NCBI GenBank assembly: GCA_008828725.1
Contig: MEHQ01004020.1
Coordinates: 191,001 to 255,000, forward strand
Length of the DNA stretch: 64,000 nucleotides
From: Saccharina japonica
Lineage: Eukaryota > Sar > Phaeophyceae > Laminariales > Laminariaceae
Direction: 5' to 3'
Shown here: in pieces, positions 35,640 to 46,310 of the stretch
How positions within the stretch are numbered: the first letter of the stretch is position 1
Layout: each line of letters begins with the position of its first letter
The notes under the pieces: model-generated
Databases searched by the model: none
What the model saw: only the letters and a program-made list of their open reading frames with translations
What the model was told of the DNA's origin: nothing
Made by a program: the position numbers and the translations under genes

Positions 35640-36120
35640 TATATTAGGGGTTGCCTCATCAACGCAGGGTTGCCGGAAATAAGATGTTTCACGGGCTCCC
35701 TACAAACAAAAGCGCTTGGAATTGTCGGAAAGACAACATTCGAGATCGCTACAGCACGGTTTTATGGGGCTGTCGGAGCTCCCGGAGTCACCCCTTCAAC
35801 AACAGCAAGCAACGTGGGGTCGCCGAAGTGTCTTTGCGGGCGCGGGCCACATTATTATCTATCCATTGGGATTGCCGGGGGATCACGTCTTCTGAACTCG
35901 ACTTACCAACATCATACGTTTTAGGGCAGTTGCCACATCTGTTGCCACATCCCTTCTGAGGTCGCTGGGTATCTTCACATCGTTTATGACTGCGCCGGAA
36001 CACCCGTTCTGGAGTCACTGAACATGATCGCCGCTCGGTACCGGGCGAGCATTATTTATGGGGTCGTTGCACCATCATCATCTGGATTGTCAGGAGGACA
36101 TCTGCATCGCCTGGGATAGC
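35640..36120. repeat. Degenerate ~50-bp repeat family, downstream cluster
   Basis: Shares order and words (GGGGTTGCC, CTGGAGTCACTGAACAT, CATCATCATCTGGAT, GGACATCT) with 45850-46310, so it is a diverged direct-orientation relative of a segment in the right arm of the large palindrome. Confidence 0.65.
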
Positions 36121-36389
36121 ACCAGATTTTCGGAAAAAATATTTTTGTAATATAATAGCGCCACACGTCTTGTTCGTACAGAGGGGGTCAGAAACGTGGG
36201 GTTCATAGGCTGCCACGCAGGTGTTTACGTGTGCTTGGTCAACACAATTTTCATTGAAGCAATTTATGTTCTTGAGATTCAATTGCGAGTTTTGTTTGCA
36301 GTCAAACTCTTGCCTCTCTCCAACACACCTACTTTTGTACGGCTTATATCCATTCCGAAGTAAATCCTACGGCCAATAATGGAGTCGTA

Positions 36390-36512
36390 GCGTTTCAAGT
36401 AGATGGAAGCATCCACCACTTCTATGGAGACTTCCAGTGGCTTCCATGGAAGCATAATTCACCTCCATGTAAGAAGTGGTGGAAGTTACATGGAAGTTCT
36501 AACTCCCATCTA
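36390..36512. repeat. Small fold-back repeat
   Basis: GTAGATGG...CCACCACTTCT on the left pairs with AGAAGTGGTGG...CCATCTAC on the right. TGGAAG words fill the interior. MITE-like, but no target duplication is clear. Confidence 0.6.
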
Positions 36513-37044
36513 CTTCTGCGCGAACAAAACACTAATGCACAAGGCCTATATCTACCTGCACACACTTTTTTTATATATCTCATACAGCCCGGTCTTGATT
36601 GTCTCCCGTACCTAAAAATCACCAATACTTGACCCCGTGTACTCCCACCCCGAACCCATGGTACTCCATCAACTGCCGTATTTCCCTTGGCAGGATGGCC
36701 GCTACACAGTTGGCCACCCCAATGCGGTGCTCCCTTCAGCGACTGTCGTCGTACTTCCCTTGACAGGGTGGCTGGCTTGCTGCCGCAGCGTGCCTACACT
36801 TTCTGACGTCATCACACTCAAACACCGCAGCCGCCGTACGCTCGTCAGCGACCTATCTGACTATTTGTATACTGCGTATAGAGACTATGGCGTTACGCAT
36901 GTGGTTGACCACACACGATTTCTGGCCTGATGACACCTTAGCGGAGCAACAGAGCCATCACCTGAACAATATAAACGTGACACCTGGTAAACGATAGTAC
37001 CGTGGCTTGTTGCCTACTTGGTACTCCACAGTATATCGGCACCA

Positions 37045-40000
37045 CTACTGCAGCCCTACACCCCTGATGGCAATCAGCTCGTCCAGTGCACCCCCAAGGA
37101 GTTCCTTCGACGCCAGTACCGGATCACGCCACGAACCAGTCACAGGAACCCACAAGTTCCCCCTCTCCGCCACAGCAAGTGGGGGGATGGTTTTGTACTG
37201 GTATGGGGTACTGGGTCCACCGCAGTCCGTAGAAAATAGCGAGATCCCCTTAGTTAGCAGCCCAGCGACCTGGCCAAACGTGCTGCATCCCATCAACACG
37301 GCATCCGCTTGAATCATGCACGACATAGCGTTCTGCACGTCGGAGCCAACCTGAAGCACGATGGGCTTCCCGGCCACGCGGAACACTCCCGACCGGTTCG
37401 GGCTGCAGAATCTTCCTGCTTGTTTTTCGGGGCAGTCGTCGGGTGTTTCCGCCTCTAAACAGGCCGGGATCTGAGGGAGAGAGCAGACGACAATGCCACA
37501 TTGGAAATACGGTACGGTGGAAGCGGAATGATCGTAGGTCAGCAAGAAGCTCAAAGAAAACCAGCATCCAGGAGCTACGCCGATCAGAAAACTCTTAGTT
37601 CAGGAAGAAAGGACTGTTTCACGACCAGGTACATCTGACGCGCCCCAAAGTGCAAGATGGTCAAACCAACTACGGACAATATATGGCTTTATGAAAAGCT
37701 GCATTACCAGTTATCTGGTACACCAAATCCAATTCAGCAAAGTGTATAACTGCAATGGGGCACCAAAATGACATTTTCAAACTATTAATAACGGCCACCT
37801 ATGGAGCGCAGTCGAACACGAATATCCATCGTCGGCAAGTGCTCCTTGTTTCAAACGTGACCAACTTCTTCACGAACCTGATCAAGTTCCACGGGCCATG
37901 TCGGAAACTCGTCGAACAAGCCGGTCTCTCCCGATGGGCACGGAATGAGCGTTTCCGAGAAGATGTGAAACAACGGCGGCTCCAGTCCCCTTCCCTCCGC
38001 TTCTTGTGAAAACGTGGACATAAATAAGTCCAGCAGCTGGAAGTAATCCAGACTGCCGTCCTGGAACTCGCGTCGATCGCCCATACGAACGTGTATAGCG
38101 ACGTTCAGACGGGTTGGGTCGTGTGCGCACTCCGGGTTCTCATCATACCTAGGAAAGGAAACACGACGGCGTCAGACGGAGGTTTGAGAAAAACACTCAA
38201 GTTCAAAGCACGGTCTGACCATGTCGAAACTTCCAAACTTTATTGTTTGCACACGGGGCGGATCAATGGTAGGTGTCGGGCACCTTACATAGTTGGTTTG
38301 ACCCATCAATGAAACACGGGTGGGAATGAGGTGAATCAGAAAGAACGGCGCGTTAACCCTATCCTGCTGGGAAACAGCGCGCAACCCCGGGCTTGCGTAT
38401 GCAAGGTAGCGCACATGAAACCACGTATAGCAAGACATTCGTATTATGTATTGAATTCGCCCGTTTAAAGCCAATCTTGGACAGTATTTGTTAGAGAAAT
38501 CACAGGTCGACGCTTCTACCGACTGTGCTCCCATATGGCACCCTGATCCCAGGCCGACCTGACTCTACCCGAACGTGAACTCTGTAGTCTGATGCTGGGT
38601 ATACAGCCCCGCCTAAGCCAGTTAGCGCCCACCAGGGCATCCTGATCTTATATTGCTTTGTTCACCATTATTGAGATTTCCACCAGACCAACCACAGCAA
38701 AAACTGAAACAACAATATGTTTATCTGTGTCCGACCTTAGGCTTTCTCCAACAAGCTCGTGTCTGCAAATAGTTGCGCCCCCAATCTGCAAACCCGTACA
38801 GCCTCCATATGCACCCACCATGGACGTGGGTGCCGGTGAAAGTTTTCCCTAGCTTGGTGAAGAACGCTCCGCACGGAACGCCGCCTTGCCTCGTCCCAGT
38901 TTCCTACAGCAAGAAGATGTTGGCTCGCAAAGCTCGGATGAAATGTAAACAATACATTATCATACGGCGAGTTTGAAAACCCAGCGCTCTCAAGCTCTAT
39001 CTTGGCGGCCTCGATCGCGTCTGTTGACGCCAACGCATTCTGTAGATTGGGGGGAATTGCAGCATGTTAGAATAACGTTGGCGGTGACAGGTGCCTGCTG
39101 CCTGGATATATTTGCATCTTTGGGTCTCTGATGGACTGCTTTCTTGTGAGAGGGCCGATACTGTATACCTTGGTATACATAATAACAACTACATGTGCAT
39201 GCAGTACATACAGGGGAGAGGGAGGGTGTATCTTTATCCATGGATTGATCGTTGTCGTTGCCTTTTACAGCGTAGTCCGTCTCTGGTTCGAGGTTGTCGA
39301 AAGCCGTAACGCTGTGGTATTGGTGAATGTTTCTTTTCACTCTTAACCCATTCAGAACTGAATTTTTTATCCCACATTAATTCTGAGTAGTTTGTCCCCA
39401 AAAATGGGGGACGGGTTCTCCCTACCTCGCCAAAAGACAGAGTACATTTGCACATGTACATGATGTGCGACTGCGTTTTTGTGCCATGTCTTACAACCCA
39501 GCCACTTGAAAACTGTTTTATTTAGCAATCCTCGGGTGGTTTCGTCGCTTACCCCACTCTGGGATACATATACGGACTGCCAGGCATATACCAGGGGATG
39601 CATGCAACACAGTCCTGTTATCGGCAGCGTTGCGCATTGTAATCTTGTAGATACTACTCCGTACCAGGTACACGTTGATCATTGTGCTTGTAGTATCGTT
39701 TATCCATGGATAGTATCGTGTGCCTTGCAGCCGTTTCTGCGCAAACACTTCGAACAATATACGTACAGACGAAAAGTCACCGGAAAAGGGCTTCCTGGTC
39801 CGCTCTCTGATTGGCCTACGCTTAGTTGTACTGACAGTTGGCTGTTGATTGAAAGGGTTGAGGTATGCTTGTCTTCGTTTACTCAAACTGGCTGTCATGT
39901 TATTTTCAACATTAGCTGCATCTATACGCTATTTTATTGTAGACTTAATCTGAACCCTTTTCTGACAGCAAACACATGCACGTTTGAAGCAGTACTGTCG

Positions 40001-40825
40001 TCCACTTCGGGTGTCGGGGCTGTCAACCAGGCCATCGGAGATATCAACATTTCACGTGAAGGTACTTCGAAAATTATATTTTTCCATATCATTCTGTAGA
40101 CTAGACCGAAAACCATTGTTTAGGTAATGCTTGCGCTTGAGTTGCGTGTCATTGCACTAACTACGTAAATAAGAAAGCCCACACAGCCCAGGGATAATTG
40201 ATCAATTCCTTTCGTCGTGCGCACTTGCCTGTATGACCTTCGTTTCTCCCCCCTCGGGCCTGCCGACCGATGGGACATCGAACTGGAAATATGCCAGCCA
40301 ATCTATGACCGAGCAGCGACGCAAGGCTTGCAACTCTGCGTTTGGTTTGGACAGATCCATCTCTTGGGTGGTAGCGGTCCGATGGCAGTACATCACGGTC
40401 CCATTCCCTCCATCCACGGGTTTTTTCCCCCAGTCGGGCGTCACCCAATCGCAGCCCATTTCCTCAGCAAAAATCCACGTCGCCAAGTGCCGGATTGTCG
40501 AGCTACCCGCACCGTCAGAGGTGGGTTCTGACGCAACGAGGCACGGTGACCCCACTCGCCTCAGCTCCGAGGCTGCCTCCCTCCAGATGTCTACATCATT
40601 CAATCGCCGCTGAAGGCCACTGGGGACCGTGCGGGCATATCGCGTCCAAACGTCGATGCAGTTATCCAGTGTCCATGACGATCCAGGGTAGCCCCCCCCC
40701 GCAAAATCCGCACACGCCTCCTCGGGTTGTAGTATATCATTGCGTTGACCATATGATGGTAGTGATCGCAGAAGAAGTAGGCCAAGGGGCAACACCAACA
40801 GGGCTTCAGGGTGGAAGCGCTTCAT
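37045..40825 (-). CDS. Secreted/Golgi fucosyltransferase-like protein
   Basis: Exon 1 (40825-40229) starts at ATG with a hydrophobic leader (EALLVLPLGLLLLRSLPSYG), so the product is secreted or a type II membrane protein. It continues with HLATWIFAEEMGCDWVTPDW. Exon 39039-38819 (YDNVLFTFHPSFASQHLLAV) joins in phase, through a split Trp codon, to exon 38148-37878. That exon carries LNVAIHVRMGDRREF and HIFSET. The last exon (37470-37045, stop TAG) has DAVLMGCSTFGQVAGLLTKG and YKTIPPLAVAERG. The H-V-R-x-G-D motif and the later M-S/C-S-F-x-x-VAGLL motif are features of the fucosyltransferase superfamily (GT11/GT23/GT65 type), which transfer fucose from GDP-fucose to glycans. One or more exons between 40228 and 39040 are not settled (a candidate is near 40057-39960). 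The exon 1 donor appears to be GCAAGT, a GC-AG intron. Exact substrate unknown. Confidence 0.75.
39343..39420. mobile_element. TTAACCC-family MITE, one clear end
   Basis: TTAACCCATTCAGAACTG followed by ATTAATTCTGAGTAGTTTG and CCCCAAAAATGGGG, the reverse orientation of the 22794 copy. The far end lacks TTAA. Confidence 0.45.
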
Positions 40826-42659
40826 CGGGCCGCTGTGATATTTTGCGAGCGTCGGAACCTAAGGAAAATTCAAGGCCATACGGAGAGGGGTGAGTATTAG
40901 GACCAGAGCCGAGCACTGCACGCACTCAGCTACGCGTGTATAACATGTGCGCGCGTGCATCAGATTCGCAGAGGTCGCGCGAAGAAGTCTACCCAGACGA
41001 GCAGTTACCAGGCAACTTCTATGTGGTTTCGTATTACGTATCCAAATGTAGACGTTTTCTACTTACATCATAGGCCAACGAAAAACAAATAACTTGATAA
41101 GAAAGTAAGGCTCACGTTTTCGGTGAAGTTGTGAAATTTGGAATAATGTGTCGACTCCGCGCTACACTAAATCCTCTACAGGTATTCTGTAGCCTATGTT
41201 TAAGGGTGCACAAGGTTGGTGTGACATAAAAGGTTTCAAGGCGTGCTCAGATTAAGTGTTTATTATTGGCGGGCCCATATTGATTTACTGTGGTTTACCC
41301 CTGGTCTGTTGACGGACGGTGTCCACGTTTGGCATAGTGGTGGACGTGCAAGTCCAGAGGCTTGGCGCGAGTCGCCGTTAGGCGTGCTCGTCAGCTTCTC
41401 CTAGAAGAAATGTATTAGGTTACACAGAAGGCCCTCTCTAGGCCAAGATGAACAAGACGAAATAAAAGATCAGGCAGAGCTGAGAAGATTAGTTGTAAGC
41501 TTGGTGGGCACATCTGCAACCAGCCTCGACCACGCTCGGCTCTACGGCTAGATATACTCTACCGGATCGTTTTACTGATCTCCCTACGGCAACGTTCCTT
41601 GGATGCTTGCCCGTGAGCGTTCCTTGATGCTTGCCCGTGAAGGTTCCGACTACCGACTATCGACTACGACTGTATCGACGACCAGCACAATTGTCTTATA
41701 ACTTTCTTAATATGCCACATATTCGTGGGTGTACTCATTACACGTACTAGCCGTACGTACATGACTGCGTTTATCCTTACTCCAATAATTCTCCATGCCG
41801 CTGAGTATTGACTAGATATATAGGCTGGTAAATTAACCTACTGCTGCTAAAAGACGACGTTTTTACCGATCAGCGGCTTGGTAGGCTACTGGTTACTGCT
41901 GCTGCTGAAGTAAATACCTACATCAATATGACCCCTCGATGGAGGTCACAAAGTCAAAATTACTGTTAGCCACCGAAACTAGTTACTGCAGTCAACTTGG
42001 TCTAACGTAACGTACTCGTGCTTTGTACTTACGGCAACTTACTACGTGATATTTACAGCGTACTTTTTCAATTGTACTTTTTTATACTATTGTAACTTTA
42101 ACTGTTGTTACTTCATGTACTTTACTTGCCTGCATACTTATTTTGTGGAAGATATTGATACGTCAACGTAACGGCATCATGTTGAGACAGGCTTGAAGCA
42201 AGGTCGAGCATACAACTCGCACACATATCACAGACAGACCTTGGAACCCGCGCGGGTCTCCCTATACATGTACTAGACAGTCAGACTCGATACGATGTTA
42301 CTCAGTAGGCTTAGTACTACGACAACCTTGTCGGCAGTAGTTTTTGCTTTTGCAAGGATACCAGTCAAACAGCAGTCTTAACTAACGTACTTCGCTTCTG
42401 AAACGCATTCCATACTGCCATGGTACTGTACTGCCCAAAGGGTGGATGAACAGTTGAAGGCAAGTTTCTGTCAGAGAGAGTCAACATGTCTTACTGCAAA
42501 AACGCAACTGGCTGCACCTCATGAATAAACAGTATTTCAATGATCAGGTTGTTGTCCAAGAAACAGAACTACTAGCAGGCTACCACATATCTACCTGCTC
42601 CGTACAACGAAGAGGTATGACACTGCGACAAAATAAAATATTGCTATTAAGGTGGTGAT

Positions 42660-43100
42660 ACCCCAGGCGACGAAGATGTCCTCCTCCCGGCGATCCAGAT
42701 GATGACGGTGCAGTGACCCCGAAACGATTTCCTAGCAGCCCCAACCGATGGCGATGTTCAGCGACTCCAGAAGAGACATCCAGCAGTCCTAATAACTGAT
42801 GATGATGTTCAGCGACTCCGGAAACGAGATTCCAGCAGTCCTAAATCAATGATGATACCGTAACCCCAGAATACGCTCTCGCTCCGTGATCTCACTATCC
42901 CTAAATATTTAATGCTGTGGACCGATCCCGAAAGACACTTCGGTGGGGACCCCGGAAGCTCTGGTAGTCCCATCGAACAGCAGTGCTGTAGTGACTCCGG
43001 AAGTTGTCTGTTCGGCAACCCCTCAGGCTTATGTTTGCAGCGGTACCGAAAACGTCTTCCCGACAACCCCGCGTTTAGGCAGCCTATGATGGCAATTTAA
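42660..43100 (-). repeat. Degenerate ~50-bp repeat cluster (left arm)
   Basis: Read on the minus strand, units of 48-51 bases have the form GGAGTCGCTGAACATCATCA...GACTGCTGGA. Mirrored at 45850-46310 and diverged at 35640-36120. Confidence 0.7.
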
Positions 43101-43117
43101 CCTCGGCGACCCCTGTT

Positions 43118-43991
43118 GTGGTAGATGATAGTACTGTGGCCCGATCCCAGAGTACATTACTCCGGCGAGCACACTCTAAATACGCCACAGTTCTGACGAC
43201 GGAACGCCGGCAATTCTCCCATGAGCGACCCTGGGCAATACGAAGCTACAACGGTCTACGCGACGACGTGGTGATGATGACGATCCCAGGCAAATATGAC
43301 GTTGCTCCAGCGATCCCAACGAGTAATGCTCCTTTCTCCGGGAATCCATGCGCGTTTACACTGGAAGACGCCGTCGAAGTCATCGTCGAACTTGGTGGCC
43401 AGCTCCTCGTCGTTAACTGCACCGCTTCGTCTTGTCCTCGACAGGCACGGCGAAGTCGCTCTTGTACGATCTCTTCCTCCCGAATTTCCCGTATCCTCGG
43501 TCGGCCTAGACTCGCCTTCCCTTACGACAAGACCTCTCTTGGCGTCGATCCTGTTGCCGGTGACGATGACCGTGACGTTGGATCTCATCTTCCCAGTCAG
43601 TCCTTGTACCCGAAGCTCAAACCTTATGTCTTGGGCTACTGCCCCGATGACCGACGACCGAACACCAAGTGTTTTGTTTTGGGGCGATTGCATCGTAATC
43701 ACGCCGCACACTATTGAATATACCCAGCGTGATGTTGTCTGCCGTGTTCAATAAAGGCAGCGGTGCTCCAAAGGCAATTTTTGTTGTCAGCAGCGTGATT
43801 CTTCTGTCGAAAAATTGCGCTGAAAATCGAGTCACGGGTTTCCAAACGAAGAGGCCTTTGTCCTTTGTCGTTACCACACCCCGTGGTAAAGGAGCAAAAA
43901 AACTCAGACTCCATCCGATGCCACGAGCGAGTTCATCAGACACCGCGCGGCAAAAACCAAACGTTCTAAGTATGACCACCATTTGACACAT
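43118..43991 (-). pseudogene. Decayed coding-like tract (left arm)
   Basis: On the minus strand two overlapping frames carry protein-like sequence: TTKIAFGAPLPLLNTADNIT (frame up to 43991) and DIRFELRVQGLTGKMRSNVT plus NDEELATKFDDDFDGVFQC (43256-43711). The shift of frame between them and the Arg/Ser-rich interruption suggest a host exon that has lost its frame. I do not recognise the protein. The right arm carries the same tract on the plus strand. Confidence 0.4.
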
Positions 43992-44169
43992 ACGATGCTG
44001 CGTGATGTTAAGGCCTTAATTCGTCTGGCTACTGGTACAATGTTAAACAGTCGTCTATACCCAAGCTACACCTTATAAGGATGAAAGGTCAAGCAATCGC
44101 CTACCCAAGCTGCACCTTAGAATACCCCCGCCACTGGAAAGAGGTGTGGCTTGAGTAGGCGATTGGTCA

Positions 44170-44407
44170 ACCTTTCATCAGTAGCCCAACGGACTAAGGC
44201 CTTAACAAATGGCGTCATCGGCAGGACATGGGTCGTTGGTCGTGAGTTCGAATCTCACGTTCACCATGAAAACGCCTTTTTATAGAAAAGCGAATTTCTG
44301 CATGTCAAGAATGTGAAAAATAGTTCTGGATCCCCATAAATTGGAACCGCGTGTTGGTGACATGCGCCGGCCCGTATATCCGGTCCACTCCAGAGGGGGG
44401 GGGGGGT
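44170..44407 (+). mobile_element. tRNA-derived SINE-like element (left arm tip)
   Basis: Pol III-type promoter words are present: an A-box-like TAGCCCAACGG near 44187 and a B-box inside GTGAGTTCGAATCTCAC near 44238-44254, spaced as in a tRNA. The body runs through CGCCTTTTTATAGAAAAGCG to TCCGGTCCACTCCAGAG and a run of 11 or more G. No anticodon arm folds well, and about eight extra bases separate the 5' stem from the D arm, so it is not a functional tRNA. Related heads without the B-box lie at about 44010-44040 and in the loop. Confidence 0.6.
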
Positions 44408-44545
44408 GTTATAAGGTTTGTTTTGGGTAGGCGAGTGGTTAACCTTTTACCACAGTAAGCCAACGGACTAAGACCTGACGCCAGCCGACCGTTCATGCTA
44501 TTCACTTATGTCTAGGAGCTGTAGCAGGTGCCTCGGACCGTTGTC
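44408..44545. other. Loop of the giant palindrome
   Basis: About 137 bases between a G run and a C run. It contains another SINE-like head (GTAAGCCAACGGACTAAGAC) and matches the start of the right arm of the second palindrome (49627-49768), including TCACTTATGTCTAGGAGCTG. Confidence 0.85.
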
Positions 44546-44992
44546 TCCCCCCCCCCCCCTCTGGAGTGGACCGGATATACGGGCCGGCGCATGTCACCAA
44601 CACGCGGTTCCAATTTATGAGGAACCAGAACTATTTTTCACATTCTTGACATGCAGAAATTCGCTTTTCTATAAAAAGGCGTTTTCATGGTGAACGTGAG
44701 ATTCGAACTCACGACCAACGACCCATGTCCTGCCGATGACGCCATTTGTTAAGGCCTTAGTCCGTTGGGCTACTGTGAAAGGTTGACCAATCGCCTACTC
44801 AAGCCACACCTCTTTCCAGTGGCGGGGGTATTCTAAGGTGCAGCTTGGGTAGGCGATTGCTTGACCTTTCATCCTTATAAGGTGTAGCTTGGGTATAGAC
44901 GACTGTTTAACATTGTACCAGTAGCCAGACGAATTAAGGCCTTAACATCACGCAGCATCGTATGTGTCAAATGGTGGTCATACTTAGAACGT

Positions 44993-45696
44993 TTGGTTTT
45001 TGCCGCGCGGTGTCTGATGACTCGCTCGTGGCATCGGATGGAGTCTGAGTTTTTTTGCTCCTTTACCACGGGGTGTGGTAACGACAAAGGACAAAGGCCT
45101 CTTCGTTTGGAAACCCGTGACTCGATTTTCAGCGCAATTTTTCGACAGAAGAATCACGCTGCTGACAACAAAAATTGCCTTTGGAGCACCGCTGCCTTTA
45201 TTGAGCACGGCAGACAACATCACGCTGGGTATATTCAATAGTGTGCGGCGTGATTACGATGCAATCGCCCCAAAACAAAACACTTGGTGTTCGGTCGTCG
45301 GTCATCGGGGCAGTAGCCCAAGACATAAGGTTTGAGCTTCGGGTACAAGGACTGACTGGGAAGATGAGATCCAACGTCACGGTCATCGTCACCGGCAACA
45401 GGATCGACGCCAAGAGGGGGCTTGTCGTAAGGGAAGGCGAGTCTAGGCCGACCGAGGATACGGGAAATTCGGGAGGAAGAGATCGTACAAGAGCGACTTC
45501 GCCGTGCCTGTCGAGGACAAGACGAAGCGGTGCAGTTAACGACGAGGAGCTGGCCACCAAGTTCGACGATGACTTCGACGGCGTCTTCCAGTGTAAACGC
45601 GCATGGATTCCCGGAGAAAGGAGCATTACTCGTTGGGATCGCTGGAGCAACGTCATATTTGCCTGGGATCGCCATCATCACCACGTCGTCGCGTAG
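44993..45696 (+). pseudogene. Decayed coding-like tract (right arm)
   Basis: Mirror copy of 43256-43991. The same two frames appear, one ending at 45335 and one from 45241 to 45696, with one or two substitutions, so both copies share the frame shift. It was already broken before the duplication. Confidence 0.4.
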
Positions 45697-45849
45697 ACCG
45701 TTGTAGCTTCGTATTGCCCAGGGTCGCTCATGGGAGAATTGCCGGCGTTCCGTCGTCAGAACTGTGGCGTATTTAGAGTGTGCTCGCCGGAGTAATGTAC
45801 TCTGGGATCGGGCCACAGTACTATCATCTACCACAACAGGGGTCGCCGA

Positions 45850-46310
45850 GGTTAAATTGCCATCATAGGCTGCCTAAACGCGGGGTTGTCGGGAAGACGT
45901 TTTCGGTACCGCTGCAAACATAAGCCTGAGGGGTTGCCGAACAGACAACTTCCGGAGTCACTACAGCACTGCTGTTCGATGGGACTACCAGAGCTTCCGG
46001 GGTCCCCCCGAAGTGTCTTTCGGGATCGGTCCACAGCATTAAATATTTAGGGATAGTGAGATCACGGAGCGAGAGCGTATTCTGGGGTTACGGTATCATC
46101 ATTGATTTAGGACTGCTGGAATCTCGTTTCCGGAGTCGCTGAACATCATCATCAGTTATAGGACTGCTGGATGTCTCTTCTGGAGTCGCTGAACATCGCC
46201 ATCGGTTGGGGCTGCTAGGAAATCGTTTCGGGGTCACTGCACCGTCATCATCTGGATCGCCGGGAGGAGGACATCTTCGTCGCCTGGGGTATCACCACCT
46301 TAATAGCAAT
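45850..46310 (+). repeat. Degenerate ~50-bp repeat cluster (right arm)
   Basis: Units such as CTCGTTTCCGGAGTCGCTGA and CTCTTCTGGAGTCGCTGA follow one another at 48-51 bases. Confidence 0.7.

Larger units (their letters stand above)
40297..44407 (+). repeat. Left arm of a giant palindrome
   Basis: About 4.1 kb that is almost exactly reverse-complementary to 44546-48654, about the centre 44476. It starts inside exon 1 of the fucosyltransferase-like gene and contains that gene's 5' end and upstream region, AT-rich non-coding DNA (about 40.9-42.6 kb, no gene seen), a ~50-bp degenerate repeat cluster, a decayed coding-like tract and a SINE-like element at the tip. Confidence 0.95.

Noticed and set aside
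39518-39898. 126-codon minus-strand frame as a middle exon of the fucosyltransferase-like gene
   Set aside because: Only a short part (VRILFEVFAQKRLQ) looks protein-like, and the splice phases could not be made to fit, so I left it unassigned.
44186-44275. Possible functional tRNA gene with GTTCGAATC loop
   Set aside because: The D arm and T arm are present, but the acceptor stem is displaced by extra bases and no anticodon arm folds. It is better explained as a SINE head, and several related heads lie nearby.
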